From contig NZ_CP019419.1 of the NCBI RefSeq assembly GCF_001975665.1, positions 1,736,001 to 1,800,000 on the forward strand: 64,000 nt of DNA, read 5' to 3'. Both the position numbers and the translations under genes were made by a program. Below, in pieces: positions 1 to 9,194 of this stretch (position 1 is its first letter; every line of letters begins with the position of its first letter). The DNA is from Polaribacter reichenbachii. GTDB lineage: Bacteria; Bacteroidota; Bacteroidia; Flavobacteriales; Flavobacteriaceae. The notes under the pieces were generated by a model, which was not told where the DNA came from, made no database searches, and saw only the letters and a list, made by a program, of their open reading frames with translations.

Positions 1-1737
1 AGGTGTTTCCTTGCCTTGTTTTGTAATTACAATATTATGAATCATATCATCATTATTATTTAATGTTAATTCAATTTTTCTGTTTCTGCTTATGGTAATT
101 TCTTCTACATCGTATTTTAATCCAGGTATTGTACCAATGGTAACTTTTTCATCTGCGCCAGCTTCTCCCCATTCGTGAGGCATAGAAGTAGTTCGTTTTG
201 GTTGCTCGATTTTTTTGTCAGATTTTTTCATTTCCATTTGCACCGATTTTAACTCGCCACCAGGAACTTCATTTAACGTGTAATAGGCTTTTTTATGTAA
301 TAATTTTTCGCCTGTGTTAGCTGTTAATTTCGGAATTTCTAATTGATGAATAAATCCTAAACGCATTCCGTGAACAGTAAGTTTTACAGTTAAACCATCT
401 TCAGAAACTTCAGCTTTATGAATCATTGCTTTTTGTTGATCTACAATTGGACTTCCATACGTTTTATAATACTTATAAGTAAACGTTGCCATATTATAAT
501 TAGAAACATCTTCTGCTTGTTCTTTGTTGATAGGTTTTGTGAATTCTAATTCAAAACCATCATTCTGAGCTTTCATTGTTTTAATTTCGAAAGGCGTTTT
601 ACCTGTCCATTCTAAACGTTGTAAACCGTATTCTTTTTTACCTGTTGATGCCCAACCTCTGCTTGTCATACCAACAAACATACTATTATCACTACCCCAA
701 ATCATTCTTAAAATTCCAGATGAAAATCCTTCTCTAAAAGGAAAAGCAGCACCTTGATAAACACCATTTACCTTTTCCATATACACACGCATAATTTTAC
801 TGTGACCTTGATCTCCAATAAACTGTTGTCCTTCAAAAGGACCAAATTTACCTTTGGTTGTATCATATAAAATATCTGAAGTAGAAATACCCAAAATGGT
901 GTGTGGAAGCCAAATTGCTGGTGCTTTTACTTCTTTTTCTTTTTTAGAATATTCGTATAATGTTAAACCAGAGTTATCTTCAATGTCTTCAGGTTTTAAA
1001 GTTAAAGGAGATAATGGATCGTTGCTCCATTTTAAACCTTCTGGATGCCCAGCAAAATCACCAACTTCTAAATGCGTCATCCTACCAGAACCAACCCAAT
1101 CTCCTTGGTTTTCGGTATAAAAAATATCACCTTCTGGATTTATGTTAAATCCTGCAGGAGATCTTAAGCCTGTTGCAATTGGTGTCATTTTACCATCTTG
1201 AGTTATTTTTAACATCCAACCACGCCATCTTACTGTACTTTTTCCTCCACCTTGCCAAGATAAATTTAGAGTTACAATCATATCTCCATTTTCTGTAAAT
1301 TTTGGACCATAAGAGTAATCGTGATAATTACCAGATAAAGGCCAAGAAAAAATAGTTTTGTAAAGATCAGCTTCATCATCTCCATTTTTATCTACTAATT
1401 TTGTTAACTCACCACGTTGAGATAAATAGAAATTACCTTCTCTATAAGCTAAACCTAAAGCTTCGTGTAAACCATTAGCAAATAGCTTGTATTTTGGCGA
1501 TTGTCCATAAGGTTTGTCTATCAACCAAACTTCACCACGCCTTGTAGAAACGCCTAATTTATCATCATCTGTAAACGCTAAACCACCTACTTCTAATTTA
1601 ACATCAGCAGGAATGGGTACATCTACTATTTTATAAAATTCTGCTTCTTTTTCTTTGATAGATTTAGATTGACCAAAAAAAACTTGATCAATACATAAAA
1701 CTAGTGCTACTACTAAAATTGTTTTTAATTTTTGCAT
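1..1737 (-). CDS. Secreted beta-propeller dehydrogenase-like protein with C-terminal cupredoxin domain (partial, C-terminus off window)
   Basis: The frame is open from the ATG at 1735-1737 to the window edge, giving 579 codons with no stop, so the 3' end is missing. A hydrophobic signal peptide covers about residues 1-24. The body resembles PQQ/sorbosone-dehydrogenase-type beta-propellers of the membrane-bound dehydrogenase family, with Gly/Asp-rich repeats such as GLRSPAGFNINPEGD. The last visible residues (MIHNIVITKQGKE) look like the copper-ligand region of an azurin/auracyanin-type cupredoxin, which suggests fused electron transfer. It starts 16 bp after the stop of the DUF1080+PA14 lipoprotein on the same strand, so the two are probably one operon with the TonB receptor further upstream. 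The likely role is periplasmic sugar oxidation feeding a copper or cytochrome acceptor. Substrate and cofactor are inferred only. Confidence 0.7.
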   Translation of the reverse strand, partial: MQKLKTILVVALVLCIDQVFFGQSKSIKEKEAEFYKIVDVPIPADVKLEVGGLAFTDDDKLGVSTRRGEVWLIDKPYGQSPKYKLFANGLHEALGLAYREGNFYLSQRGELTKLVDKNGDDEADLYKTIFSWPLSGNYHDYSYGPKFTENGDMIVTLNLSWQGGGKSTVRWRGWMLKITQDGKMTPIATGLRSPAGFNINPEGDIFYTENQGDWVGSGRMTHLEVGDFAGHPEGLKWSNDPLSPLTLKPEDIEDNSGLTLYEYSKKEKEVKAPAIWLPHTILGISTSDILYDTTKGKFGPFEGQQFIGDQGHSKIMRVYMEKVNGVYQGAAFPFREGFSSGILRMIWGSDNSMFVGMTSRGWASTGKKEYGLQRLEWTGKTPFEIKTMKAQNDGFELEFTKPINKEQAEDVSNYNMATFTYKYYKTYGSPIVDQQKAMIHKAEVSEDGLTVKLTVHGMRLGFIHQLEIPKLTANTGEKLLHKKAYYTLNEVPGGELKSVQMEMKKSDKKIEQPKRTTSMPHEWGEAGADEKVTIGTIPGLKYDVEEITISRNRKIELTLNNNDDMIHNIVITKQGKETP

Positions 1738-1753
1738 GATTAATTGTTTTTGG

Positions 1754-3652
1754 TTACCAGATTATACTGTAGTTAATAGTGTTACTTCCATTTGGTATTT
1801 TAACGATTAATTCGTCTTTACCATCTACTGTTCTAACAATCGGAGTTAAATCTTTATTTGCAGAAAAATCGATATAATAACTTTCATTATTAATAATATA
1901 AGTTTGGTTTGCTAAAGTTTTTATGCTTTCTCCTTCTGCAATTTTATACCATAAATCTCTAGCTTTAGAAGTGGTAATTGTTCTGTTTAATTGACGATTG
2001 CCTTCTGGAATTGTAAAACTATTTGTTACTGTTGTACCATCTATTTCGTAAGAAAAAGTTGGCATTCTGTCTTCATTTAATTCATAGCCTAATTGCTTAA
2101 AACCTTTGTTTTCTGGCAAAGGAATTGGCCAAAGTGTATTTTCATTTTCAAGTTTTGCAAATTCTAAATCGCCATGTAAAGAGACTTTAAAACCTATAGG
2201 TTCTCCTAATTGTTCGTAACCACGAGATAACCACATATGGGTTGTGTTTAAAAAAGAGCCATCCCAAACTTTTAATAGAGATCCTGTAGCTAAATTGTAA
2301 GAATAATGCACGCCTTGAGGTGTACCCACAGAAATACAATGTGTGTGTTTTACGCCATTGTGAGCCACAAAACTTCTTTGCATTACAGGTTTATCTTTAG
2401 GTTCTATAATTATTCCTTTAAGCGGATCGAAATCATTGGTCATCCAATCTGCATTTTCTTGCAACGAATATTTTTGCATTCCTGGCCCTTCTACTTCTAA
2501 AGTAAAACCACGTTTCCAAGGTGCATTTTGATTGTATATCAGTTTAAAAGGAATTTTACCTTTCTTTAATTGAGTTGTTTTAATGTAGGCATTTCGCATA
2601 TTGCTACCTCTCATATTGATGAATAATTTATCATCTAAAAATAATTGAGAAACACCACCATTGTGCGCATCAAAAAGATATTTACCAGTTTCAGGAATTT
2701 CTAAAACTCCTGTATAAATAATCATTTTTTTGTCTTTCTTAGTGGTAACATCAGCTAGTGTAAATGTTTTTGTTTTTTCTGATTTAACAAGCGGAAAAGT
2801 ATCTAAATTTTCTAATTTGTTTTTTACGCTTTTATACTCAGCTCTTTTAAGTCTACTTAATTTAAATTTATTGCCTTCGTATAATTTGTATTTAATATTT
2901 TTAAAAGCAACTGGTCCATGATCTCCTTGAATCATTAAAGGATCTCTAGGTTTTTCGTTTGTATTTACACCTCCACGAGTTGTACCAGTTACGCTTACAT
3001 TTTCTTGTATTAAAACTCCATTTAACCAAACTTTTTCGAACCAAGCATTTTTTATCTTTTTGCCTTGTTTGTTAAATTTTGGTGCATGAAAAATAACCTT
3101 TAAATGTTGCCAAAGACCTGGTGCTTTTGCTGCATTTATTCTTGGTGATGTTCCTTCATAACCTTCTTTTCCTTTTGGTGCTGTTTTGTTCCAACGTTGA
3201 TAAATACCACCCATATCTCCATATTTAGGCTGCTTTTTATTCCAACTATCAAAGATTTGCACTTCATATCGACCTTGAAAATAAATTCCGGAATTTGATT
3301 GTGCAGGCACCAAAATATCTAATTCTAGTTCAATATCGCCATGATCAAAAGAAGTAAAAAGGTTTTTATTTTTTTTGGCATCATTAGTATTAAGAAGTAT
3401 ACCTGAGCCTGGTGAAGAAGTTACTGTTCTTCTTTTTGTACGATCTGCAATTACATCTCCAACTATTTTCCAGTTTTTACCTGTTGGTTTAAATCCAGAA
3501 AGATCATTTAGCTCAATATGAGTAAATGGCAAATAGTTTTTAGCTTTCTTTTTCATTTCCTTTTTTACTGCAGCTTGAGAGAATTTTACTTCTTCTCTTT
3601 TACAAGAAGCAATTAGTAAAATTAGGCTGCACAAAAGCATAAATTTTCTCAT
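1754..3652 (-). CDS. DUF1080 (3-keto-glycoside hydrolase type) lipoprotein with PA14-like domain
   Basis: This is a 632-residue protein with a lipoprotein signal (LLIASC, Cys at about 17), so it is membrane anchored and periplasmic or surface exposed. About residues 40-265 form a DUF1080 / LamG-like domain (GIYFQGRYEVQIFDSW and the PLMIQGDHGPVAFKNI end are typical). About 300-400 look like a PA14 carbohydrate-binding module (GKYLFDAHNGGVSQLFLDD). The last 200 residues form a further beta-rich domain that I do not recognise. DUF1080 members are known as 3-keto-disaccharide/glycoside hydrolases or lyases. The gene sits between a TonB receptor and a propeller-cupredoxin gene, all leftward. A second, minimal DUF1080 protein is encoded at 13687, so the cluster has a long and a short version. 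The hydrolase role is family based. Confidence 0.75.
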   Translation of the reverse strand: MRKFMLLCSLILLIASCKREEVKFSQAAVKKEMKKKAKNYLPFTHIELNDLSGFKPTGKNWKIVGDVIADRTKRRTVTSSPGSGILLNTNDAKKNKNLFTSFDHGDIELELDILVPAQSNSGIYFQGRYEVQIFDSWNKKQPKYGDMGGIYQRWNKTAPKGKEGYEGTSPRINAAKAPGLWQHLKVIFHAPKFNKQGKKIKNAWFEKVWLNGVLIQENVSVTGTTRGGVNTNEKPRDPLMIQGDHGPVAFKNIKYKLYEGNKFKLSRLKRAEYKSVKNKLENLDTFPLVKSEKTKTFTLADVTTKKDKKMIIYTGVLEIPETGKYLFDAHNGGVSQLFLDDKLFINMRGSNMRNAYIKTTQLKKGKIPFKLIYNQNAPWKRGFTLEVEGPGMQKYSLQENADWMTNDFDPLKGIIIEPKDKPVMQRSFVAHNGVKHTHCISVGTPQGVHYSYNLATGSLLKVWDGSFLNTTHMWLSRGYEQLGEPIGFKVSLHGDLEFAKLENENTLWPIPLPENKGFKQLGYELNEDRMPTFSYEIDGTTVTNSFTIPEGNRQLNRTITTSKARDLWYKIAEGESIKTLANQTYIINNESYYIDFSANKDLTPIVRTVDGKDELIVKIPNGSNTINYSIIW

Positions 3653-3745
3653 GGTTGTTAATATGTCTTTAGTTCGGATTAAAAGTATATAAACAACCTT
3701 GTTTCGAGATGTACAAATGTTCTAATATTAGGAACTTATCGTTAA

Positions 3746-6559
3746 TTAGAAGCTGTAATTCAACTTTAACAATAAGCGTCTTCTTAAAACAGGGAAAACG
3801 ATAAAACTATCATCCGGATTTGCAGCAACAAACTCTGGGGTTGCTCCATTGGCATTAGCTCCAAAACTATTATCACCAAAAAAGTTTGCCAAACCATCAG
3901 AGTTAAAAAGGTTGGTAACCATTAAATTTGCAGATAAGTTTTTGTTGATTTTATAACCCGTACCAAAATTAAAAACACTGTAGCTTGCTAATTCAAATCC
4001 GTTAGCAACATTACCTTGTCTTTTACCTAAATATTGCCATTTTAAAAATGCAGAAACTTTATTTTTTTGAAAATCAGTTCCTAAATTAAACATTAACTTT
4101 GGATTAAAAGGAAGTGTGTTTCCAGAATAGTCGATTACTGAATCATCAGAAGTATCAACACTACCAGCTGCATCGTAAATTTTCCAATCTGTAGCTTTTG
4201 GGTTTTGTAGAACTCCATTAAAACTAAACTTCCAAAAATTGAAAGGCGTATAAACACTTTCCCATTCAAAACCATAAGTATCAGAAGAATTGAAAAGAAT
4301 TGGCGTGTAAAAAATGCTATTATTTGAGTCGTCAAATTCAAAATTTGCAATACCTACGTCTTTTAATTTACTCCAAAATGCAGTACCCGTAAAAGCAAAT
4401 TGCTTTGCATTAAGTTTAAGACCAACTTCAGTTTGAATTACTTTTTGAATTGTTCCTTTTTGGTTGATAGGCACATTAGAAAAATTGTTGAAATAATAGT
4501 TTAATTCTGGTGCTTTGTTTCCTTTAGAAAATCTTCCAAAAATGGCGGTATTTTCATCAACTTTATAATTAATTGCAGCAGAATAAGACAAGTATTTATA
4601 ATTGTAATCAAAATTATCTTGGTCTCCTGTAGAGGTTAAAACACCATTATCATAATCAGTAGTAGCATTGCCATCTATACCTCCATTTTGAGAAAAAGGA
4701 GCAAAACGATCTTTACTACCCTTATGATTTATTGTTTCATATCGTAAACCTAAATCTAAGTGAATTTTATCAGAAATAGACCAACGATCGTTTGCAAAAG
4801 CAGCCAATTGTAATACTTTTGCTTCTGCATTTACAAAGAATAATCCACCATAATTACTTAAACCATTGCTATCTGAAAGTGCTATTGTAGGTTGCCCTGG
4901 ATTTTCTAAAGTAACTGCTAACATTCTCGGACTTGGCTCATAAGTAACAAAGCCAAAAGTACCAGATGTAAAATGTGTTGTATTTGCATAACCTAAAGAA
5001 GAACCTAAATTAATGTCGTGTTTTTTTGTCTTTTTTCTAAGGATTAATTGATTCATAAACTCATCAGAATTATTGTCTTTGTACCAAGCAGAAGTACCCA
5101 TAATTGCATCATTTGGTAAAGAACCACTAATGTATTGAAAAGGCTGGCCTGTAAGAATTCCAGAATTATCTACTCTTGCAACTTCTGCACCAGATTGCGC
5201 ATCATTAAAAACGATTTGTCCAACAGGAAACTGTGCGCCAGTTATAAAATATGCTAAAGGATTGCTTAAAGAAACAAAAGCGTTGCTAATAGAAGTTTGC
5301 CAATTTGCTTTTTTTGATGAATACTTTAAGTTGTTTTTAATTGACCAATTATTACCAAATTCTCTAGAAAAATCAAAACCAAAAGCAATGTCTTTTGCGT
5401 AAACTCCTTGAGATGGATTAAAATTAATTTTACCATTATTGGCAAGGTTTCTTCCATCAGGAATGCTACCATCAAAATCGGGCATTAACAAAGAAGTATT
5501 TCTAAAATCTTGACCAAAAGCAGCTGTAGGATTATCCCAATTTGTAGCTGCAACACCTGTGTAACGATTGGTATAATCATCTAAGAATTTACCATAAAAT
5601 TTAAAGCTTCCTTTGTCTGTTTTTTTAATGATATTAAATTTTAATTGACCTCCTTTACTGAATTTAAAATCAGCATCTCTTGCTCCATCATCTCTTCTGT
5701 AATGACCACCAATGTTAAAAAACCAATCGTTTCCAAAAGAGCCACTTAAAACAGCATCAATTCTTTCCATAGCATTATCACCACCTTGAAAACCTCTAGA
5801 AGCTTGTATTTGTCCTCCAAATTCTTGCTGAATTCCTCTCGATTTAAAATTATAAATTCCACCAGGAGCATTCATTGCTGTAATTGCAGAACTTCCACCA
5901 CGAATCGCTTCAACTCTTTCTGTCATTAAATCTGCTCTCTGAAATAAATCTGGACTATAATAAGAATGCTGAATTAAACTTACAGGCAAACCATCTTCTT
6001 GTAAAGAAACATAATACCAACCCATATCGTCTTCTGCAGAAGCAGAAATTCCTCTTGTATATACTTTGGTGTACACTTCACCTGCAGAAGTATCTGTAAA
6101 AGTTCCAGAAATATTTTGTAATAAACTTGCAGTTCCTTGTGGATAATTCTGTTGAATGTCTTTTTGATTTAAAACACTTATAGATGTACTAGACTCTAAA
6201 CTTAACCTTGGGTCAAAAGTACCTGTAATTACTACAGATTCTAAATTTAAAACATCAACTTCAATAGTAAAGTTTAAATTTAAATCTACATTTTTAACTT
6301 CTATTTCTTGTATTAATTTTTTATAACCTAAAACTAAGATAGAAACCTTATAGTTGCCAGATGTAATATTATTAAAGGTAAATTCTCCTGATGCATCAGA
6401 TGTTGTAGCTTTATCTGAAGGGTTTAGCAGAATAGCAGCATTTTCTATAGGTTCTTGATTGTTGTTTTCAATTTTTCCAGAAATTTTTACTTGTGCATAA
6501 GACAAGAAACTAAGGAATGTAAAGAATAAAAAAGCAAATTTAATTTTTGGGTTAGTCAT
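3746..6559 (-). CDS. TonB-dependent receptor with carboxypeptidase-like regulatory domain
   Basis: A 937-residue outer-membrane receptor with a signal peptide ending near SYAQ (about residue 23). It then has a CarboxypepD_reg-like beta-sandwich (about 25-105), a plug domain (about 115-240) and a long beta-barrel ending in the terminal aromatic Phe. No SusD partner is adjacent, so it is a stand-alone TBDT rather than a SusCD pair. It heads the leftward operon with the DUF1080+PA14 and propeller-cupredoxin genes, and is divergent from the AraC-type regulator at 6832 across a 272-bp AT-rich promoter region. It probably imports the glycoside handled by this cluster. The ligand cannot be read from sequence. 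Confidence 0.85.
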   Translation of the reverse strand: MTNPKIKFAFLFFTFLSFLSYAQVKISGKIENNNQEPIENAAILLNPSDKATTSDASGEFTFNNITSGNYKVSILVLGYKKLIQEIEVKNVDLNLNFTIEVDVLNLESVVITGTFDPRLSLESSTSISVLNQKDIQQNYPQGTASLLQNISGTFTDTSAGEVYTKVYTRGISASAEDDMGWYYVSLQEDGLPVSLIQHSYYSPDLFQRADLMTERVEAIRGGSSAITAMNAPGGIYNFKSRGIQQEFGGQIQASRGFQGGDNAMERIDAVLSGSFGNDWFFNIGGHYRRDDGARDADFKFSKGGQLKFNIIKKTDKGSFKFYGKFLDDYTNRYTGVAATNWDNPTAAFGQDFRNTSLLMPDFDGSIPDGRNLANNGKINFNPSQGVYAKDIAFGFDFSREFGNNWSIKNNLKYSSKKANWQTSISNAFVSLSNPLAYFITGAQFPVGQIVFNDAQSGAEVARVDNSGILTGQPFQYISGSLPNDAIMGTSAWYKDNNSDEFMNQLILRKKTKKHDINLGSSLGYANTTHFTSGTFGFVTYEPSPRMLAVTLENPGQPTIALSDSNGLSNYGGLFFVNAEAKVLQLAAFANDRWSISDKIHLDLGLRYETINHKGSKDRFAPFSQNGGIDGNATTDYDNGVLTSTGDQDNFDYNYKYLSYSAAINYKVDENTAIFGRFSKGNKAPELNYYFNNFSNVPINQKGTIQKVIQTEVGLKLNAKQFAFTGTAFWSKLKDVGIANFEFDDSNNSIFYTPILFNSSDTYGFEWESVYTPFNFWKFSFNGVLQNPKATDWKIYDAAGSVDTSDDSVIDYSGNTLPFNPKLMFNLGTDFQKNKVSAFLKWQYLGKRQGNVANGFELASYSVFNFGTGYKINKNLSANLMVTNLFNSDGLANFFGDNSFGANANGATPEFVAANPDDSFIVFPVLRRRLLLKLNYSF

Positions 6560-6831
6560 TTAAAGTATTTTTAATCGAAAAGTACAAATATGATATTTTA
6601 GAACGATTATAATGTGTGTATTTATTCATTGAAAAATTTTGAACATTATATTTTGTTTAATTCTAATTTTGTAATTTTATAAGCATTAATAATTTATCTA
6701 TTTTTTGGTTGATTTTTACTCTTTAAATTTCATCAAAATAAATTGATAAAAGAAGCGAAAATAATACAAAGAAAGAATGTGATTTTTTTCGATGTGTATT
6801 TTTTTAAATTCAAATAAAATTAAAACGGATT

Positions 6832-7851
6832 ATGGAAGTGTTAGAGCATTTTAAGATAGAACCTTATAAAGCAGACGGAATTGTATATCACGTAGATACT
6901 TGTTTGCCACTTATTGATGCTTTTGATCGAAAAAAGTTAAAATTTAAAGCATTGGCTAGACATTCTTATCCAGGAGATCGTTTAGATGATAACACGCTTG
7001 GTTTGAATAGTATGGGGTATTGGGATGCCAACGAGCCTCAAGATTGGGGTTTAGATTGGCATAGAAATGAAGGTATAGAATTTCATTTTTTAGAATCTGG
7101 TTCTATGCCATATTCACAAGAAGGTAAAGAGGTTTTGCTAACACCAAATTATTTAACGATTACACGTCCTTGGGAAGCTCATAAAGTTGGAAATCCAAAT
7201 ATTGGAATGGGAAAATTTTATTGGGTAATTTTAGATTTAGGCGTCCGTAGACCTCATCAAGACTGGGTTTGGCCAGATTGGATAACTTTAACAGATACAG
7301 ATTTAGCTGAGTTAACAATGATTTTAAGGCACAATGAAAAATCAATTTTAAAAGCAGATCAAAGAGTTAGAGCTTGTTTTAAAAGAATAAATACAGCTAT
7401 TAATACAGATGATAATGGAAGTAATGCTTCTCGAATTCGTTTGCTGATTAATTACTTATTAATCTTAATTTTAGACTTGTTAAAAACAGAAGATATTGTT
7501 TTAAATGAGGCGTTAACAGATAGTTCTAGAAGTGTAGAATTCTTTTTAAAAGAATTAGATAAAAATGTGTCAGAAAACTGGACTATAGAAAAAATGGCGC
7601 AATCTGCAGGAGTTGGTCTTACAAGATTTACACATCACTGTAAGCAGCTTACAAATTTAACGCCTATGAGATATCTTAGTATTAAGCGATTAGAAATGGC
7701 AAAAAAAATACTAGAAAAACAGCCAGAATTAACGGTTACAGAAATTGCATATATGTGTGGTTTTGCAACAAGTCAGTATTTTTCTACAGTGTTTAAAAAG
7801 CACGAAAAATGTTCGCCAAATCAATATAAAACTAGATTTTTAAAATCTTAA
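6832..7851 (+). CDS. AraC-family transcriptional regulator
   Basis: A 339-residue protein with an N-terminal cupin-like sensor half (about 30-150; HFLESGSMPYSQEGKE and TRPWEAHKVG match the effector-binding barrel of AraC/RhaS-type proteins). Two C-terminal helix-turn-helix motifs lie at about 245-336 (WTIEKMAQSAGVGLTRFTHH and the conserved YMCGFATSQYFSTVFKKHE second motif). It lies between the leftward TonB receptor operon and the rightward catabolic genes, so it is the obvious local regulator of both. The effector is likely a sugar or keto-sugar. The gap to the next gene is 167 bp, so the MFS transporter operon may have its own promoter. Confidence 0.9.
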   Translation: MEVLEHFKIEPYKADGIVYHVDTCLPLIDAFDRKKLKFKALARHSYPGDRLDDNTLGLNSMGYWDANEPQDWGLDWHRNEGIEFHFLESGSMPYSQEGKEVLLTPNYLTITRPWEAHKVGNPNIGMGKFYWVILDLGVRRPHQDWVWPDWITLTDTDLAELTMILRHNEKSILKADQRVRACFKRINTAINTDDNGSNASRIRLLINYLLILILDLLKTEDIVLNEALTDSSRSVEFFLKELDKNVSENWTIEKMAQSAGVGLTRFTHHCKQLTNLTPMRYLSIKRLEMAKKILEKQPELTVTEIAYMCGFATSQYFSTVFKKHEKCSPNQYKTRFLKS

Positions 7852-8018
7852 AAACACTACATTTTAACTTTATTATTATTTGTTTAATTTTTTTCACTGA
7901 ATAAAAATAAACATCTAATGTTTTTTTATTATTTAATTTTCCAAAAGGATATTTTTTTTAATCCTAATTGTTTTGATAGAGAAAATAATCACTTTTAAAA
8001 ATTAATAATAATTACATT

Positions 8019-9191
8019 ATGGAGAATATTAATAAAAGCAGGTTATTTTTAGCGAGTTGTTTAGCGTTAATTACTACTGCAATGACGTTTGCAATTAGAG
8101 CAAGATTAGAAACCGTTTTTGGACAAGAAGGTGTCGGTTTAACATTAGAAGAAATTGGTTATGCATTTGCACCTGCATTTTTTGGTTTTACAATTGCAAT
8201 GATTATTGGTGGTCCTTTAGTTGATTTTCTAGGGATAAAAAAAATAACTTGGTTCGCTTTTATTACACATGCTGTTGGTATTGTTTTAACAATTATGGCA
8301 GATTCAATGACTTCACTTTTTATAGCAACACTATTTGTAGGTATTGGAAATGGATTTGTAGAAGCAGCACTTAATCCTTTAATAACATCTATGTATTCTG
8401 ATAGTAAAACCAAAATGTTAAATCGTTTTCACGTTTGGTTTCCTGGTGGTATTGTAATTGGTTCAATTGTAGGTTGGCTGGTTATGGATGTTTTAGGTTT
8501 GAGTTGGCAAATTATGGTTGGTACTTTATTTGTACCAGTAATTATTTATGGAGTAATGTTTTTCGGTCAAAAATTTCCTGTTACAGAAAGAGTACAAATG
8601 GGAGTATCAAATAAAAAAATGTTTTCGAGTATTGGTAAACCTCTGTTTTTATTTATGGTTTTTTGTATGTTTTTAACAGCAGCATCAGAACTAGGAACTA
8701 CACAAAGAATAGAATCACTTTTAAAAGAAACAGTAGCTGTGCCTTTATTAGTATTAGCTTTTATAAACGGAATTATGGCTTTAGGAAGGCTGTTTGCAGG
8801 TGGGGCAATTCATAAATTAAAACCATCAGGAATGTTATTGTTCTCAGCAATTTTTACATTTATTGGTTTATGGTTATTAACCATAACTTCTGGAGGAATG
8901 ACTTTTGTTTCTGCAGGTATTTTTGCTGTTGGTGTTACTTTCTTTTGGCCAACAATGTTAGGTTTTGTTGCAGAATATTTACCAGAAACAGGCGCCTTAG
9001 GTCTATCTATAATGGGTGGTGCAGGTATGTTTTCTGTTTCTTTAGTATTGCCAATAATGGGAAATTTAATGGATAATGAAGGTGTAAATGAGGCATTAAG
9101 AACAATGTCTATTTTGCCTGCAATTTTAATTGTCGCCTTTTTAGGATTAAACTTTTACATGAATAAAAAAAATAAAATAGCAAAGACGTAG
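8019..9191 (+). CDS. MFS sugar transporter (FHS-like)
   Basis: A 390-residue polytopic membrane protein with about 12 predicted transmembrane helices and no signal peptide. MFS features include the PLVDFLGIKK loop between TM2 and TM3 and a fucose/glucose-permease-like layout with NPLITSMYSDSKTKMLNRFH. It opens the rightward catabolic operon, with only 3 bp before the Gfo/Idh/MocA gene, so it probably brings the monosaccharide or 3-keto sugar released in the periplasm into the cytoplasm. The substrate is inferred from context only. Confidence 0.85.
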   Translation: MENINKSRLFLASCLALITTAMTFAIRARLETVFGQEGVGLTLEEIGYAFAPAFFGFTIAMIIGGPLVDFLGIKKITWFAFITHAVGIVLTIMADSMTSLFIATLFVGIGNGFVEAALNPLITSMYSDSKTKMLNRFHVWFPGGIVIGSIVGWLVMDVLGLSWQIMVGTLFVPVIIYGVMFFGQKFPVTERVQMGVSNKKMFSSIGKPLFLFMVFCMFLTAASELGTTQRIESLLKETVAVPLLVLAFINGIMALGRLFAGGAIHKLKPSGMLLFSAIFTFIGLWLLTITSGGMTFVSAGIFAVGVTFFWPTMLGFVAEYLPETGALGLSIMGGAGMFSVSLVLPIMGNLMDNEGVNEALRTMSILPAILIVAFLGLNFYMNKKNKIAKT

Positions 9192-9194
9192 AAA

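Noticed and set aside
854..1148. Two overlapping rightward open frames inside the propeller-cupredoxin gene
   Set aside because: They are antisense shadows of the long leftward frame that is open to the window edge; no promoter or family similarity.
1751..1759. TGGTTACCA palindrome
   Set aside because: Its spacing is one base shorter than the operator core, it is single, and it lies at the 3' end of a coding region.
7909..7926. AAACAT / ATGTTT hairpin with T-run after the AraC gene
   Set aside because: The stem is only six mostly A/T pairs in very AT-rich DNA, and it starts about 55 bp from the stop. It is too weak to call a terminator.
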